Origin: Elymus sibiricus
Taxonomy: Eukaryota; Streptophyta; Magnoliopsida; Poales; Poaceae
Direction: 5' to 3'
Assembly (NCBI GenBank): GCA_039707655.1
Contig: CM077664.1
Span: forward strand, 26,276,781-26,340,780
Length of the DNA stretch: 64,000 nucleotides
Below, piece by piece: positions 1 to 11,124 of this stretch; positions within the stretch are counted from its first letter, which is position 1; the number at the start of each line of letters is the position of its first letter. The translations under genes and the position numbers were made by a program. The notes under the pieces were generated by a model. The model made no database searches, was not told where the DNA came from, and saw only the letters and a program-made list of their open reading frames with translations.

Positions 1-299
1 CAGAGCAAGGGAGCCCGCGACGCCATGATAGGTAAGGGCGGCCCCACCAGATCCAGTCTCTTCCCCACGCCCACCACCGTGAGCCCTTTTCCCCTTGGCA
101 GCCGCTCCATCTCCAGCCCTTCGGAGCACCTTTGCCTCTAATGTGTTCTGCTTGTTGCAGATCACACGAAAATCGACCTAGATCCAATGGCGCCACCTAC
201 TTCTAAACTGAAACCGATTCATCGACACCAAGCAGAAGACCACGATGCCAATGAGGAAGACGCTAGGGCTTCAACACCATTTACTCGACACGTCCTCCA

Positions 300-1180
300 C
301 ATCGAGGTTAATTTTGCTGTTTCCCTATAGTACAATTCTGCACGTCCAGGTTAGTAACTTCAAAGTTCAGAAAAAAAATTGGTTCAGTTCAGTATAGTTT
401 TGGTTTCGCATATATGGTTCTATGAGGTGTGCCGGTTAGTTCACAATTTTTTTTGTTTAGTTCAGTTGTATGGTTAGATATGTGTTGTTGCTAGTAAGTT
501 CAAGTACAAAATATTAGCTGGTTTCAGTAACTATAGTTTGATAAGTTCTGAGATAGCTCAGCTACAACACAAAAAATTCAACTACAAAAAAAGTTGTGTG
601 GTTACATATGTGCTTTTTTGACTATGAGTTTTGCAGTTCAAGTACGTTTGTAGCACTGCTTCTGTCATCCTAATTTGGAGAAGTTCTTGCACATTCATAG
701 TATATAAAATGAGGGGGGGGGATTATTACATCAATCTTTATGCTTGTGGCAGTTCAACAACACCTTCAGCAATGGTTTGGACTTTCTGGTTATGCAAGTT
801 CTAACAAACTAGTTTGGTATTTCAGACTTGTGCTAGTGTTTGGAAATTGTGAAAAATGATTCATTGTTAATGGTCTCTGAAGTGTGATGTTAAATTTGGT
901 AGCAATCCAAAAAAATCGATAGCATCCTACCTATATCTGTTTTTTACCTTGTGATCACCCTAATCATGAACTTCTCAGTCCGCCCTGACAAGTATTTGTT
1001 TCCACACACCAAAATGATCTGTAGCAGAGTGCAAGGCACCAGCCTACAGTGATTGACATGGAGCCAATCCGATTTTCCACCCCTGCTTATTAGAGAAAAC
1101 CAGAGATCGCCCCTGTTTACTTTGTTTCAACAAGAAGATTTAACATTACACTAGATTTTATGGATGCGTGCTGAGGCCCC
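300..1180. other. Noncoding AT-rich stretch with many short 'gttca' motifs
   Basis: No coding signal is seen here. The stretch is AT-rich, contains a G8 run near 714-721, and is dotted with AGTTCA/GTTCAG words. The same texture returns at 5480-6600, 39900-40200, 42180-42860 and 53640-55310. Confidence 0.5.
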
Positions 1181-1234
1181 TCTCCACCGTCAACTCCTGT
1201 GACCAGGCGCTCAGATCAAGAGGCATAGGATCTT

Positions 1235-1606
1235 GTGCCACTGCGATATTATTCACCTGATCTACCAAGAATGCCGAGACAACAAGGGGTTCCTCCAGTC
1301 GCACCATCACCAAGCATTGTTCGAAAGGTGCGAGCAGTAACAACAGGCAGACTGCCTCCAAGAGACACTAGTGCTGATCAGAGGGGGTTGGGAAGTGATG
1401 GATATGTGCCAGAGAGATTCATGCCATCTCATAGCAGGCCTAGGATACCTTGACAGCCCCCTCCATACCATCCGAGGGAGAGGGCTTCGTCATCACTGCT
1501 ACCTCCTCGTGATCCACTCCTGCACCGAGCCATGGTGACACTACCATGTCCCATCCATCCGGGTGAGCAGCAAACCCCGGAGGTGGCGCGCTCATATGCC
1601 CACGTG
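1235..1606 (+). pseudogene. Proline/arginine-rich N-terminal exon remnant of the FAR1-like gene
   Basis: The open frame from 1235 reads through a Pro/Arg/Ser-rich segment, meets a stop at 1451-1453, and stays coding-like in the same frame to a GTGAGT donor near 1603. It contains no recognisable domain. Its position just before the FAR1 domain exon and the matching splice signals (donor about 1603, acceptor ending about 1712) suggest a linker exon. It could equally be chance open frame, because compositional bias is the only evidence. Confidence 0.35.
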
Positions 1607-1712
1607 AGTATTTTTATATGTGTGAACAGAAAAATACATCATAAATACTGCATACATGCATTATATGTGCCCCCCTCTGGTCTCAATTCTTTTTCGTTTC
1701 TGTGTGTGTGCA

Positions 1713-2110
1713 GAGTCTTGATCTACTAGCTTATTTGCTCCCGAGGCTCGAGATGCAATTCAAAACATTTAAAGAGGCGAGAGAATTTTACAATAGGTAT
1801 GCAAGGCACGCAGGCATTGGCATCGGGACTGGACCGAAGAGTGGTTTGAGAAGATATATTTATTGCTCGTGTCAAGGGATGTACGAGGCCACTGTTGCAG
1901 AAGCTGATCGCCAACGGAACAAGACGACGAGGAGGACTGGTTGCCTCGCAAAAATGAGGGTGAAGGAAAACAAGGACGGTACGTCTGTCGTAAAGGACAT
2001 CAATTTTTAGCATAACCACCACCTCTTGCTTAGCCCCGACATGCTTGTGTTCTTGCATTCACACAAGAACTTTGACCCTTCGATTCTAAAGTATGTCAAT
2101 TTCCTCTAGT
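1713..2110 (+). pseudogene. FAR1 DNA-binding (WRKY-GCM1-like) domain exon
   Basis: The translation contains the family's opening pattern, a FKTFKEAREFYNRYA stretch (residues 1-15 of the domain), followed by a basic KTTRRTGCLAKM segment and a HNHHLL motif after a stop at 2008-2010. FAR1 domains end with a conserved CPA/GC.A...HNHPL pattern that supplies Cys and His zinc ligands, and those positions are largely visible here. The stop falls just before the HNH motif, so the domain is broken although its residues continue in frame past the stop. Assignment to the family is confident. Function is not expected. Confidence 0.8.
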
Positions 2111-2559
2111 TCAACAACGTCAAGCATATTACTATTATGAGCATCCTAGCAGGCAATGATGCTGGCAGTCATGTCCTCTCCTTGACCAGCCATGATCCGT
2201 GCGTACTTGAACACGATAATTTGAGTATGTTTGCTCATTTCACGTATGTACTTGGAAAAACTTGTTACAACTGCATGGGTCAGAAGGTGGGTTACATTGT
2301 ATAGCAGCTTTTCATCATGTCACAGTTCAAGTAATCTCTTGATGGAAGGAAGGGTGGGTTAAGGGATGAAAAATAATGGTCTTGTGAGACATAGGAAATA
2401 AACATAAAACAAAAATAATAATGTGAAAGTGCGGTTCAAAACAGTCATGTTTGCTAGTTCAAAATAGGTTGGGAGTGTGAGTGTATTTATGCATCTCAAA
2501 AAATAAATGTGTGAAAAAAAGGCCTCTGACCTATCCATTTGCTTGTAATCACACTGGAA

Positions 2560-2940
2560 ACCTATAAACTCGAGAAAGGATGATGTTGCTGATGTAATTA
2601 AGCTACTCAACTTCTTTGGAGAGATGAAAGCAATCAATAAGGAATTTTTCTTCGACATACAGCTGGATGAATCGGACAACATAAAGAATATATTTTGTGC
2701 AAATGCAAGCTGCCGCGCGGTGTACCAGGACTTTGGTGACTGCATTACTTTTGACACAACCTATAAGACTAACAGATTCCACATGCCCCTTGGCGTATTT
2801 GTTGGTGCAAACCACTACCTCTAGTCCATAATATTTGCCATCACGCTAGTTACGGATGAAGAAGTTGATTCATTTAAATGGCTGTTCAAGACATTTTTGA
2901 GGTGCATGAACCATAAGCCTCGAACATGCATACTCACAGG
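2560..2940 (+). pseudogene. MULE transposase core, first part (DTTY motif)
   Basis: The segment carries the characteristic MULE/FAR1 stretch around FFFDIQLDE, then a run ending in FDTTYKTNRF, followed by PLGVFVGANHY. The Asp of DTTY is the first acidic residue of the DDE-type catalytic triad in this superfamily. A stop at 2822-2824 interrupts the frame, but coding similarity continues (FAITLVTDEEVDSFKWLFKTF) up to a likely donor at 2939. Known FAR1-family proteins keep this fold for DNA or protein binding. Here the exon is broken by at least one nonsense codon. Confidence 0.8.
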
Positions 2941-3287
2941 TACATCTCTTGTCTTCTTGTCCGACCGATAGTGATGCATTACCATATCTCCCAGAAAAAA
3001 CATATTGCTTTATCTCCAAACTTGTAGTACTTGGGAAAAAAATAAAAACATGTGTCATTATCAGTAAGGGGAAATATAAATGGGTAAACACATGGCAGTT
3101 CTATATTCATAGTTGTAGACGTTCAGTAGTGCTGATGCAGATGTTCAGTCTTGAAAATTCAGTCTTGATCTAGGTCTGCACAAATATAGTTCTAGAAGTT
3201 CGGTCTTAATAGGTATAGACTTTTAGTATGTAAAATGAGAACCATACATGTGTGCTGACAGCCATGTTATCAATTTTTCTAATTCAG

Positions 3288-3660
3288 ACCAGCGCAACAC
3301 GATGGCGAAGGTAATCCTGCAGGTTTTTGAAGGTACATACACATGTTGTGCCGTTGGCACATTATGAAGAAGAACAAGGAGCATCTCGCGTGCCTGTACA
3401 AGATGGATGATACATTCAAGGACAAATTCACGGCGATTTTGAACTGGTCACTAATGCCATCTGTGTTTGAGGGTGCCTGGAGATGGTTACTCAACAAATA
3501 TGGATTGCATAATGATGTCATGCTGATGCAGCTGTGGAATGATAGGAAAATCTGGATTTCAACATATTTCAAGGGGATTATCTGTACAAGGAGATTTCAA
3601 TTTTATCTCCAAAATTTTGATCAATGCAAAGCAGCGAAAGCATGAACAATATACTGAAGA
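3288..3660 (+). pseudogene. MULE transposase core, second part
   Basis: After an acceptor-like AG near 3288 the translation begins DQRNTMAKVI, matching the second acidic position of the MULE core, then LCRWHIMKKN, the conserved 'C..H' stretch found in FAR1-family proteins. A frameshift near 3335-3345 separates these two motifs. Near 3630-3640 a SESMN reading, which provides the third acidic residue in relatives, occurs in yet another frame. All three catalytic-position motifs can therefore be located, but they are not in one reading frame. Confidence 0.75.
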
Positions 3661-3909
3661 GAGGCTTTCTCAAGGAATCACAAAACCTCCATAGGTTCGC
3701 AAGTTAGGTGAACAAATGCATCCTGTCGAGGAGAGAAAAAAAGAGAGGAGATGATAGCATCAATGGTATGACCTCTCCCTAGATATTTGTGTTATGTTTC
3801 AACCATATTTCCTTTTTGAGCACAAAAAATGTGCTTTCATCTTAACCCATGGGTATTGTAGAAAAAAATCTTTGTTTTTTCACTCTTTTTGCAAAAAACT
3901 GATCACCAG

Positions 3910-4440
3910 GACCTGCTATGGCTTTGAGAATCAAATGGCGAGGGTGTGCACTAGAGCAGTGTACATTGAGCTCTGCGCTAGGCTGAAGAAGAGCACCCTA
4001 TTCCGCATCAAGCCGTCTGATTAGCCGACAAAGTACCTCGTGTACTTCCACAGCCAAGACAATGAGTTTGCCAGGTCAAAGCATGAGTTCCAGGTGGTTG
4101 CTGACCCTGGCAATGGCATATATGACAGCGAATGCACGCTTTGGGAGCACACAAGTGAGAAAAGAAAAAATACCGCTTTGATCAGTGCATGTGAGTGTGT
4201 GTGTGCGTGTGCTGCATGCATCGATGGAATGTCGATTTGAATTGAACTTGGTTGCATTGCTTCTTTTTTGGTTTCCCACCAACATGTCTTTTTTGTCTAC
4301 ATATCATGTGTATGCTAGAGCACCTGAGGGCCGACTCCATTCCGGAATGTTACATCCTCAAGCGATACACCAAGGGAGAAACTTCACAACCCACCATTGA
4401 TAGGGGGGACTGCAGGACAGTGGTATTCGATGGGAGCTCA
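3910..4440 (+). pseudogene. FAR1-like C-terminal half and SWIM-like remnant
   Basis: Two coding-like pieces are visible. 3910-4150 reads through FENQMARVCTRAVY and, after a stop at 4022-4024, continues as YLVYFHSQDNEFARSKHEF. After a probable intron (about 4152-4315), the second piece includes HLRADSIPECYILKRYTKGE, which matches the segment following the SWIM zinc finger in FAR1-related proteins. The Cys and His ligands of the SWIM motif itself are not clearly preserved. The call rests on order and motif similarity, and the exon borders are estimates. Confidence 0.6.
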
Positions 4441-4475
4441 TAGTTTTTCAAGGAAAATAGACTCTTCAACTAAAC

Positions 4476-5372
4476 ATGCAGGTACACAAGAAAGTTGTTA
4501 GGTGTGACGAGCAGTACACCCGAGCGCACCATGTTCTCACCAAATTGTATGAGGAGCTGGATGCGATCTGGTCAGCAAAGGATTGCAAGGAACCAGACAA
4601 TGTGGATGAACAGGATGTTGAAATTGAAACTAAAGTTGCTCGCTGTTTAGCTGAGATGAGCCACATGGGTGCTCATACCACTGAGGAGGAGCAGGAGTAG
4701 GAGCAAGATCAGGGCGGTGCAGAATATAACAGTGGACCCGAGCAGCGGCGACAAAGGATGATAAAACCGCCTATATTCTCATCAACAAAGGGTAGAAAGA
4801 AGCAGATAGCAGTAGCAAAAGCTCATGCATTGGCTAACAAACCGCCCCCACCTAATCAACAAGTGGAACTAGACAAGAACGGGGTACCTATGGGGGTTAG
4901 GCAGTGCAGTGTTTGTCATGTTGTGTCAGGGCACAATTCATGGATGTGCCCCCAATGCACAGATGCTGACAAAGTAAAGCAAAACCAAAAGCATGTGGGA
5001 GTTAAAGATCGTGCTACCGACGACACCCGTGGAAAGAAACATTGTGACAAATGTCATCAAAATGCTGGACACAATGCCTGCACATGCACAATGCTCGATG
5101 GTGCAAAAGGCCAGCAGGGAGATGCAAGAAAAATAACAGAGATAGCACCACAAAACAGGAAGAAGATGGAGAAGAGGAGTTTCAGGAAACCGATGAGCAT
5201 TCCAAAGACAAACAGGAAGAGGGGGATCTTGAGGAAGAGGAAGAGGAGGGTGAGCACGAAGAACAAGAGGAGTATGAGGAGGAAGACCAAGAGGGCAAGG
5301 AGGAAGATCCATTACAATCACAGCCTGTTACGAGGAGTGCTAGACTTAGTAAGATTTAGTGTTTTACCGTGA
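4476..5372 (+). pseudogene. FAR1-like C-terminus: coiled segment, two zinc knuckles, acidic tail
   Basis: 4476-4700 encodes a helical, charged segment that ends at a stop. 4758-5372 encodes a basic stretch and two near-identical knuckles, RQCSVCHVVSGHNSWMCPQC and KHCDKCHQNAGHNACTC, of the CxxC...GHN..xC type often seen at the C terminus of plant MULE/FAR1 proteins. After a frameshift near 5100-5130 the better frame (5051-5359) gives a Glu-rich tail and ends SARLSKI. The duplicated knuckle pattern supports an origin as a transposase-like nucleic-acid-binding protein. The gene is broken by one stop and at least one frameshift. Confidence 0.65.
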
Positions 5373-5861
5373 TAAATTTTGTATGCTGGACTTCTTGACG
5401 TACATATGATTGCCTACAAAAAAGAGGCACTGCTATCTTCTTTTCATCGACTGCTTTCTTATATTATGCTGGATTTAATGTTGTGGTTTATGTGTAAAAG
5501 TTGTGGAATTCGTTCAGACCAGTGCAATGCCAAGTCATGCATACTTTAGTGTGTAGCTGAAGTTTGCATCTGACATTTGCAGTAGTTCACATCAAAAAAG
5601 GATTTCCTAAAAAAAACTATGAAAAAAATATATATGCCTGGTGGGAAAATATATACAAGGAACTTAAAGTTCAACTTTTCAAATGTTTGCAGTTCAAATA
5701 CGTCGTGCGCGATAGATCAACACTAAAAAAATATGCATCATATTGTACCAAATGTATAATTGTATAATTTCATAACCGTCAGCGTGAGAAGTTCACATAC
5801 AACTAAGTCAAAAGTTCAAAATGCCTAGAGTATGACAAAAAAAAGTTAAAAAATTTGGTAG
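5373..5861. other. AT-rich 3' flank of the FAR1-like pseudogene
   Basis: AT-rich DNA between the FAR1-like coding remnant and repeat block R1. Short open frames (for example 5564-5767) have no domain character and look like chance. AGTTCA words are frequent. Confidence 0.5.
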
Positions 5862-6400
5862 ACTCACGAGGGAGTGCCCGGCCCATGCAATCTCATACTA
5901 GGACATGCCATGTGGGCACATCCGTTCCAACCTACTGCGTAGGGCCAGCGTAACCCAGGCCCACAGATTGGGGAGCGAAAGCGTGCGGAGTGTATAAGCG
6001 CCCATTGTGTGACAAGAGGAGTTCGACATAGCAGCCGCTCCGGCGCTTATAAACAGGTGTGGCACTCCCTCGACTAGCGAGGTGGTACTAAAAAAGGGCA
6101 CCCACTCTCACTACCTGCAGGCACAACGTGTGGGTGGTAGTCGGGCGGAACGTTCAACCCAACCAATACCGAACGTCCATGGCCCAGCAAAGGAACACTT
6201 CAGCCCTAGTCAGAAAAAATAAAACATGGAACAGAGCGAGGGCGGTTGATCAGTTCAGGTTCTTCTTAGAGAAAAGTTCAGGCACATAAAGTGGAGTAGT
6301 ATGAAGGTTCAGAAAAAGTGTAAAAACAATTAATTTCATGGCGTGTCATTTGGTTCATCCTACTCTGAAAATGAACAAAAATATTTGGGGGGGGGGGGTA
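5862..6400 (+). repeat. Promoter-like repeat block R1
   Basis: First of three diverged direct copies (R1 here, R2 at 40426-40745, R3 at 42860-43338). Shared landmarks in order are CAATCTC(G/A)TACTAGGAC, TTCCAA(C/T)CTACTG, GAGGAGTTCGACA, CTTATAA (TATA-like) and GAGGTGGTACTAAA. R1 and R3 also share a downstream part with CCGAACGTCCA, TTGATCAGTTCAGGTT-like and CATGGCGTGTCA words, and run up to a poly-G tract (6388-6399 in R1). The site-like words plus TATA box suggest promoter ancestry, but no transcript start can be shown. Confidence 0.65.
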
Positions 6401-6703
6401 CACTTTGCAAGTGGCAGTTCAAACTAGTAACTATAAAAGATTCATGTAAGGATTGTGTGCATATACTTTTAGTTTATTAAAAATAATATAAAGAGTAATA
6501 AAAATCCATGTGAATAGATTGAGCAGTTCACATTGAAATGTGTAACAAGTTCAAGTAATGTCTAATGTGACGTTCAGCACACATGACTTGTTGAATTTGC
6601 TTACCCCCACGACTGCGTACAAAAGTTTAAACACCAGAGAAAAAGGTAACATGCTTTTTAGACCTACCAGAATTATTGCCGACCCACCGATCATGAGCAT
6701 GAG
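6400..6703. other. AT-rich DNA between R1 and RLG-A
   Basis: Noncoding AT-rich sequence that continues at 38531 on the other side of RLG-A. Nothing else is recognisable. Confidence 0.5.
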
Positions 6704-7175
6704 TGACGGAGTCCTGGATTAGGGGGTGCTCGGCATGTCGGTTACCAGTCCTTTAGGCAGGGTTGAGGACCCCCCCCCCCCCCTAAGCTCATTAACTGGT
6801 GGGCCTCGTTCGTCTAGCCCAGGAACATCAAGAAGGGATGACCCGAAGACTTGGTGCAGACTCCAAGGTTTAGAGATAGCCCCCGGTATGATTGCTCCTA
6901 GATACAACCGACTTATGTGTAACCCTAGGCACCCCCGGTATCTATATAAACCGAGGGGCAGGGACCATAGAGGACGAACACAATCACATACGATCTCATG
7001 GTAGATCACTTGTACTTTGTACCCCATTCACATCAATACAATCAAAGCAGTACATAGGGTATTACCTCCTCGAGAGGGCCCGAACTTGGGTAAACACCGT
7101 GCCTCCTGTTACCATCGTGCCAAGGCTACCAGATCAGGACCCCCTACCCGAGATCTGCCGGATTTAGCTCCGACG
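6704..7175 (+). repeat. RLG-A 5' LTR
   Basis: The 472-bp LTR starts TGACGGAGTCC and ends near GATTTAGCTCCGAC. The terminal CA of the 3' copy has become CG here. A poly-C expansion lies near 6769-6782. A TATATAAA box (6943-6950) marks the likely U3/R promoter. Confidence 0.9.
6943..6950 (+). promoter_or_regulatory. TATA box of the RLG-A 5' LTR
   Basis: TATATAAA in the sequence CTATATAAACCGAGGGG. The same box sits at the matching position in the RLG-A 3' LTR and in the RLG-B and RLG-C LTRs. Confidence 0.65.
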
Positions 7176-7218
7176 TTGATGGCCCATGCAGGTCCCTCTG
7201 TGTAGTTGGAGCGGTTCG

Positions 7219-7978
7219 ATGGCGTCAACAGCGGATGATCAATTTGGCACTGGCGTAGCTTCTACGCCGCACCTTGGCTTGACCAAATCATCGGAGAAGA
7301 TCGAAACTCCAATCTCCTGTTGAGACATCGAGCTCGATTAGTCAGACCCTGATGTGGTCTCCTCCCCCATGACGTTAGATCTGGCTGAGGAACAGCGGGC
7401 AACTTCCACCCAAGCACCGATGTTCTATTCGGCTTGGGATGGAAGCTACACCCTACCGGACCAAGCCTGGAGCTCGGATCCAATGAAACATTACGGCGGC
7501 CAGGCAAGCCAGGCCCCACAAAAAAGACCAGGGTCGACTTTAGATCGACCTTGGGAGAACTCATCTGGGGAACCGTTGTCAGATTGGATCGGAACAAAAA
7601 TTTCGCTCCCACCCACCACCCATGTCGAGTACTGCCCGGACAAAATGGGGCCAACCAACATCTGGGATTTATCCCTCATTGTGCAAAAGACAAATGAGAC
7701 AACCCGACAATTCTGGACACGATTTTTGTTTACGAAAAATGAAATTCCGGATTGCACGGATCAGGAAGCCATAGTGGCATTCCGCCTCAATGTTCACGAT
7801 GAAGGGATTAGAAGAGAAGTCATTCGACACCATCTGAGGACATTCGCCGAGCTCTCCGAGCTAATGACAAAATATTGCACTATGGAGGATGCCTGGATAG
7901 CCAATCAATGGCGCGAGAACACTAGCTCGGAGCTACCTGAAGCTGGAGAAGAGAGCAGGCGCCCATGCCGCAACCGAT
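7219..7978 (+). pseudogene. RLG-A gag, internally deleted
   Basis: The likely start is the ATG at 7219 (MASTADDQFG), 44 bases after the LTR. The same frame continues past two stops near 7321 and 7345 to the stop at 7978. The N-terminal part is low complexity. The C-terminal part has the retrotransposon gag signature RQFWTRFLFTKNEIPDC, which aligns with RQFWNRILTKKNQIVDC in RLG-B gag. Compared with RLG-B, the segment between the N-terminal linker and RQFW is very short, so the central capsid region is probably lost by deletion. Gag would form the particle shell in an active element. Confidence 0.75.
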
Positions 7979-8516
7979 GATCCAAGCGCACAAATACCGA
8001 CAAGCACGACGAGCCGCCCTCGCGAAAGAAAAGTCGGTCGAACAGCAATGGAGATAAATCGCAACTAGATACTATACTCGATGAACCATGCGCAATTAAC
8101 TCCACCACTTTGGATGAACCGGCAACCCACAAACTCAGGAACTGTTGGGTCCTCAGGCAGGTGGTAAAAGGAGGAGTGGAGTTCCTCGACAACCCCGGCG
8201 TCAAAATAAGCGAGGCAAAGCAATCGACCACCACCAAGGTTAGTACCCGTCCGAGTTCAGGGACGTCCTCATGATCTATGCGACCCACTCCTCAAGAAAC
8301 CGATGAAAAAGAGCTCTTCGAGAGATCTATCATGCTGAGTGTGCACCGATAGATGTTCCGATCACCTTTGATCATCAAGATCAACCGATAGGAGTCCACA
8401 GCCGAGGAGTTGCGGCTCTTGTCCTCGACCCTATCATTGACGGTTATCATCTGTCCAAGGTCCTGATGGACGGAGGCAGTAGCCTCAACCTCATCTATGA
8501 GGACACTTAGCAAAAG
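7979..8516 (+). pseudogene. RLG-A gag-protease linker and protease active site
   Basis: A degraded gag zinc-region and linker (residues like CAINSTTLDEPATHKLRNCW near 8090) is followed by the aspartic protease. The reading LDPIIDGYHLSKVLMDGGSS, then LNLIYEDT and a stop at 8508-8510, contains the D-G catalytic motif of retroelement proteases (VLMDGGSS, the same octapeptide as in RLG-B). The protease continues in frame past the stop into 8517 and beyond. Confidence 0.75.
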
Positions 8517-9866
8517 ATGCAGTTCGATAGATCCCGCATCCAGCCGAGTAGGACAACCTTTAAAGGAATAGTCCCCGAAAAAGAAGCACGGTGCACTAGG
8601 AAGGTAACGCTCAACATGGTGTTCAGAGCACCCGAGAACTATCGGGTCGAGGAGTTAATCTTTGATATAGTTTCGTTCCGGAGTGGCTACCATGCGCTGC
8701 TCGGGCGATCCGCGTTCGCTAAGTTTCACATCGTGCCCCATTACGCGTATATGAAACTAAAGATGCCAGGGCCAAACGGTGTGATTACAGTAAGCAGCAA
8801 CCCTGATCGAGCGTTCAGAGCCGAGGACAAGTCTGCTGCTTTGGCCCTTGAGGCCAAATCCGAGGCCTTAGTAGCCGAGGAGTTGTCCAAGCTAAGGGTG
8901 ACGGCTGACAAGGATGACATTATTTTCGCTAAATGCTCCAAGTCAACATCTTTCAAGCCAACAAACGAGATTGTCAAGTTCCAAGTTCATCCTGATGATC
9001 CATCTAAGACAGCCTCTATTGAAACTAGCTCGGACGCCACGCTAGACGCGGCACTCCGCAGTTTTCTTCAGGAAAACTGGGATATATTTGCCTGGCACCC
9101 TTCCGATATGCCAAGCATCCCGAGAAACCTTGCTGAACACAGCCTTAACATAATTGATGGATTTAAACCAGTCAAACAGGCACTACGAAGGTTCTTTGAA
9201 CCCAAACGACAGGCCATGGGAGAAGAACTGGATAAACTACTGGACGCCATATTCATCCAGGAGGTCAAACACCCAGAGCGGTTGGCAAACCTGGTTATGG
9301 TGCCTAAAAAGGGAAAGTCTTGGCGCCTGTGTGTCGATTTCAAGGATGTTAACAAAGCATGTCCTAAAGACCCGTTTCCTCTACCTCAGATCGACCAGAT
9401 CGTCGATGCTACGGTGGGGAATGACCTGTCATGCTTTCTGGATGCATACTCGGGATACCATCAAATCAAGATGAAGGAATCCGACTAGGAAGCGACTGCC
9501 TTCATTACTCCCTATGGCCCGTTTTGCGTCAACACTATGCCCTTTGGGCTAAAAAACGCCGGTGCTACCTACCAGCGAATGATACAAACTTGCCGACACA
9601 CATAGATTGGCAAGACTGCCGAGGCATATGTGGACAATGTGGTTGTTAAAACCAGGTAAGCTGTCACTCTAATTGATGACTTGCGTGAGACATTCAAAAA
9701 CCTCTGTGCATATAACATCAAATTAAACCCGGAAAAATGCGTCTTTGGCGTCCCATCCGGAAAACTCCTCGGCTTCATCGTCTCTCAAAGAGGAATCGAG
9801 GCAAATCTGGACAAAATCAGGGCACCAGAGAAGCTCAAAACACCTACCGAGCTCAAAGATATTTAG
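8517..9866 (+). pseudogene. RLG-A protease C-term and reverse transcriptase
   Basis: A single frame carries the end of the protease (DIVSFRSGYHALLGRSAF, about residues 45-62), a linker, and Ty3/Gypsy RT motifs: WRLCVDFKDVNKACPKD, then FLDAYSGYHQIKM with the first catalytic Asp, then [14 protein letters not shown]. The YVDD box reads YVDN near 9627, so one of the two catalytic aspartates is replaced. The frame is broken only by nonsense codons (TAG 9486-9488, TAG 9603-9605, TAA about 9657, TAG 9864-9866), with no frameshift. Three of the TAG codons sit where relatives have Gln (D-Q-E, A-D-Q-I-G, K-D-I-Q-R). RT would copy the element RNA into DNA. This copy cannot. Confidence 0.85.
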
Positions 9867-11124
9867 AGAATGGTAGGATGTGTTGCTTCCTGGTGCCGCT
9901 TTATATCCTGCTTCGGAGAAAAAGCATTACCCCTTTATCGGCTGCTTAAACAGACCGGGGGCTTCAAGTGGACACCCAAGGCCAGCTTAACTCTAGAAGA
10001 AATCAAAACACGACTGGCTACAAATCCCGTCCAAGATGCTCCTCACCCCAGCAAACCAATGTTGCTATACATCTCAGCAACCAACCAGGTGGTAAGCGAT
10101 GTCCTAGTCTTCGAGCATGACATGGAGGGGCACAAGTTGAAGCTACAAAGGCCGGTATATTATGTTTCCGAAGTACTCAGCCCGTGTAAAATGAGGTACC
10201 CACATTACCAAAAGATAGCCTACGTAGTTTTCATGGCTTCTCAGAAACTCCGGCACTACTTTCAGGAATGCTCGATAACTGTGGCTTTCGAAGTGCCGCT
10301 TAATGACATCATAAATAATCGAGACGCCACTGGCCGCATCGCTAAGTGGGCCATCGATCCTCTTCCTTTTGAAATACTCTATCGACCACATCGGGCTATT
10401 AAATCCCAAGCATTGGCCGATTTCGTCGCCGAATGGACGGAAGCTGAGCTCCCTAAAGAGCACATGGCTTACTGCAACTAGGTAATGTACTTCGATGGTT
10501 CTAAAATGCTCGTGGGACTCAAAGTTGTGGTAGTTCTCATCTCACCTACCGGCGATACCATGAAGTACACACTCAAGATCATGTACGCCAACTCCAACAA
10601 TGCGGCGGAATATGAGGCACTGCCTCACGGACTTCGGATGGCAGTTTCAAAGAGGTATCTAGCGTCTGGAAGTTTGAGGCAACTCCAACCTCGCAATCTC
10701 TCAGATCAATGGTGATTTCGACGCCAAGGACTCAAAAATGATAGCCTACTGAGACGCAGTAATAGCCATGTCGGCTCGTTTTGAGGGGCTATCATTCCAT
10801 CACATACAGCGGGACAGCAATCAAGCTGGAGATACACTAGCAAGGATGGGTGCACGACATGAACCCGTGCCCCAAAACACCTTCCTTGAACGGGTTTTTA
10901 AACCATCCTTCAAGTGGAAAAGTGATGCCGAGCCCGACAAACCAACCGCCAAAGTGGTCACCCCGCCTGCCAGAGAGCCGGACGAAGACACAATTGGTGG
11001 CTCGGGGTTAGAAAAGACCTCTAAGACTCATGAGATTATGTCAGTAATTACACCATGGACTGAACCTGTCCTTGCATACTTGGTGCGCAAGGTGTTGCCG
11101 GAAGACCAAACGGACGCTCGATGA
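9867..11124 (+). pseudogene. RLG-A RNase H region and linker to integrase
   Basis: 9870-10481 stays in the RT frame and covers the RT thumb and connection plus the first RNase H (PVYYVSEVLS, RYPHYQKIAY, KLRHYF). After TAG at 10479 a second RNase H-like segment begins VMYFDGSKM and continues with ANSNNAAEYEAL. This second domain is typical of Tat-lineage elements, which carry an extra RNase H. A frameshift near 10690-10770 moves the reading to 10768-11124 (SFHHIQRDSNQAGDTLARMG), the C-terminal half of that domain plus a linker. RNase H removes the RNA template during reverse transcription. This one has at least one stop and one frameshift. Confidence 0.8.

Larger units (their letters stand above)
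170..5359 (+). pseudogene. FAR1/FHY3-type MULE transposase-derived gene, decayed
   Basis: This is the overall span of a gene related to FAR-RED IMPAIRED RESPONSE1 and its Mutator-like transposase ancestors. Family parts appear in the usual order: an N-terminal zinc-binding FAR1 domain (1713-2110), a MULE transposase core (2560-3660), a SWIM-like remnant (4313-4440) and C-terminal zinc knuckles followed by an acidic tail (4758-5359). The parts sit in different frames with stops and frameshifts between them. Plausible introns separate some of them: GTGAGT near 1603 with an acceptor ending near 1712, and GTACAT near 2939 with an acceptor near 3288. A short leader exon beginning near 170 encodes MAPPTSKLKP and may be the N terminus. 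FAR1 proteins are DNA-binding regulators, whereas related MULE proteins are transposases. No terminal inverted repeats were found, so I cannot tell a domesticated gene from a dead transposon. Confidence 0.75.

Noticed and set aside
1158..1361. Minus-strand frame opposite the FAR1-like exon
   Set aside because: It overlaps the better-supported plus-strand linker exon and has no domain.
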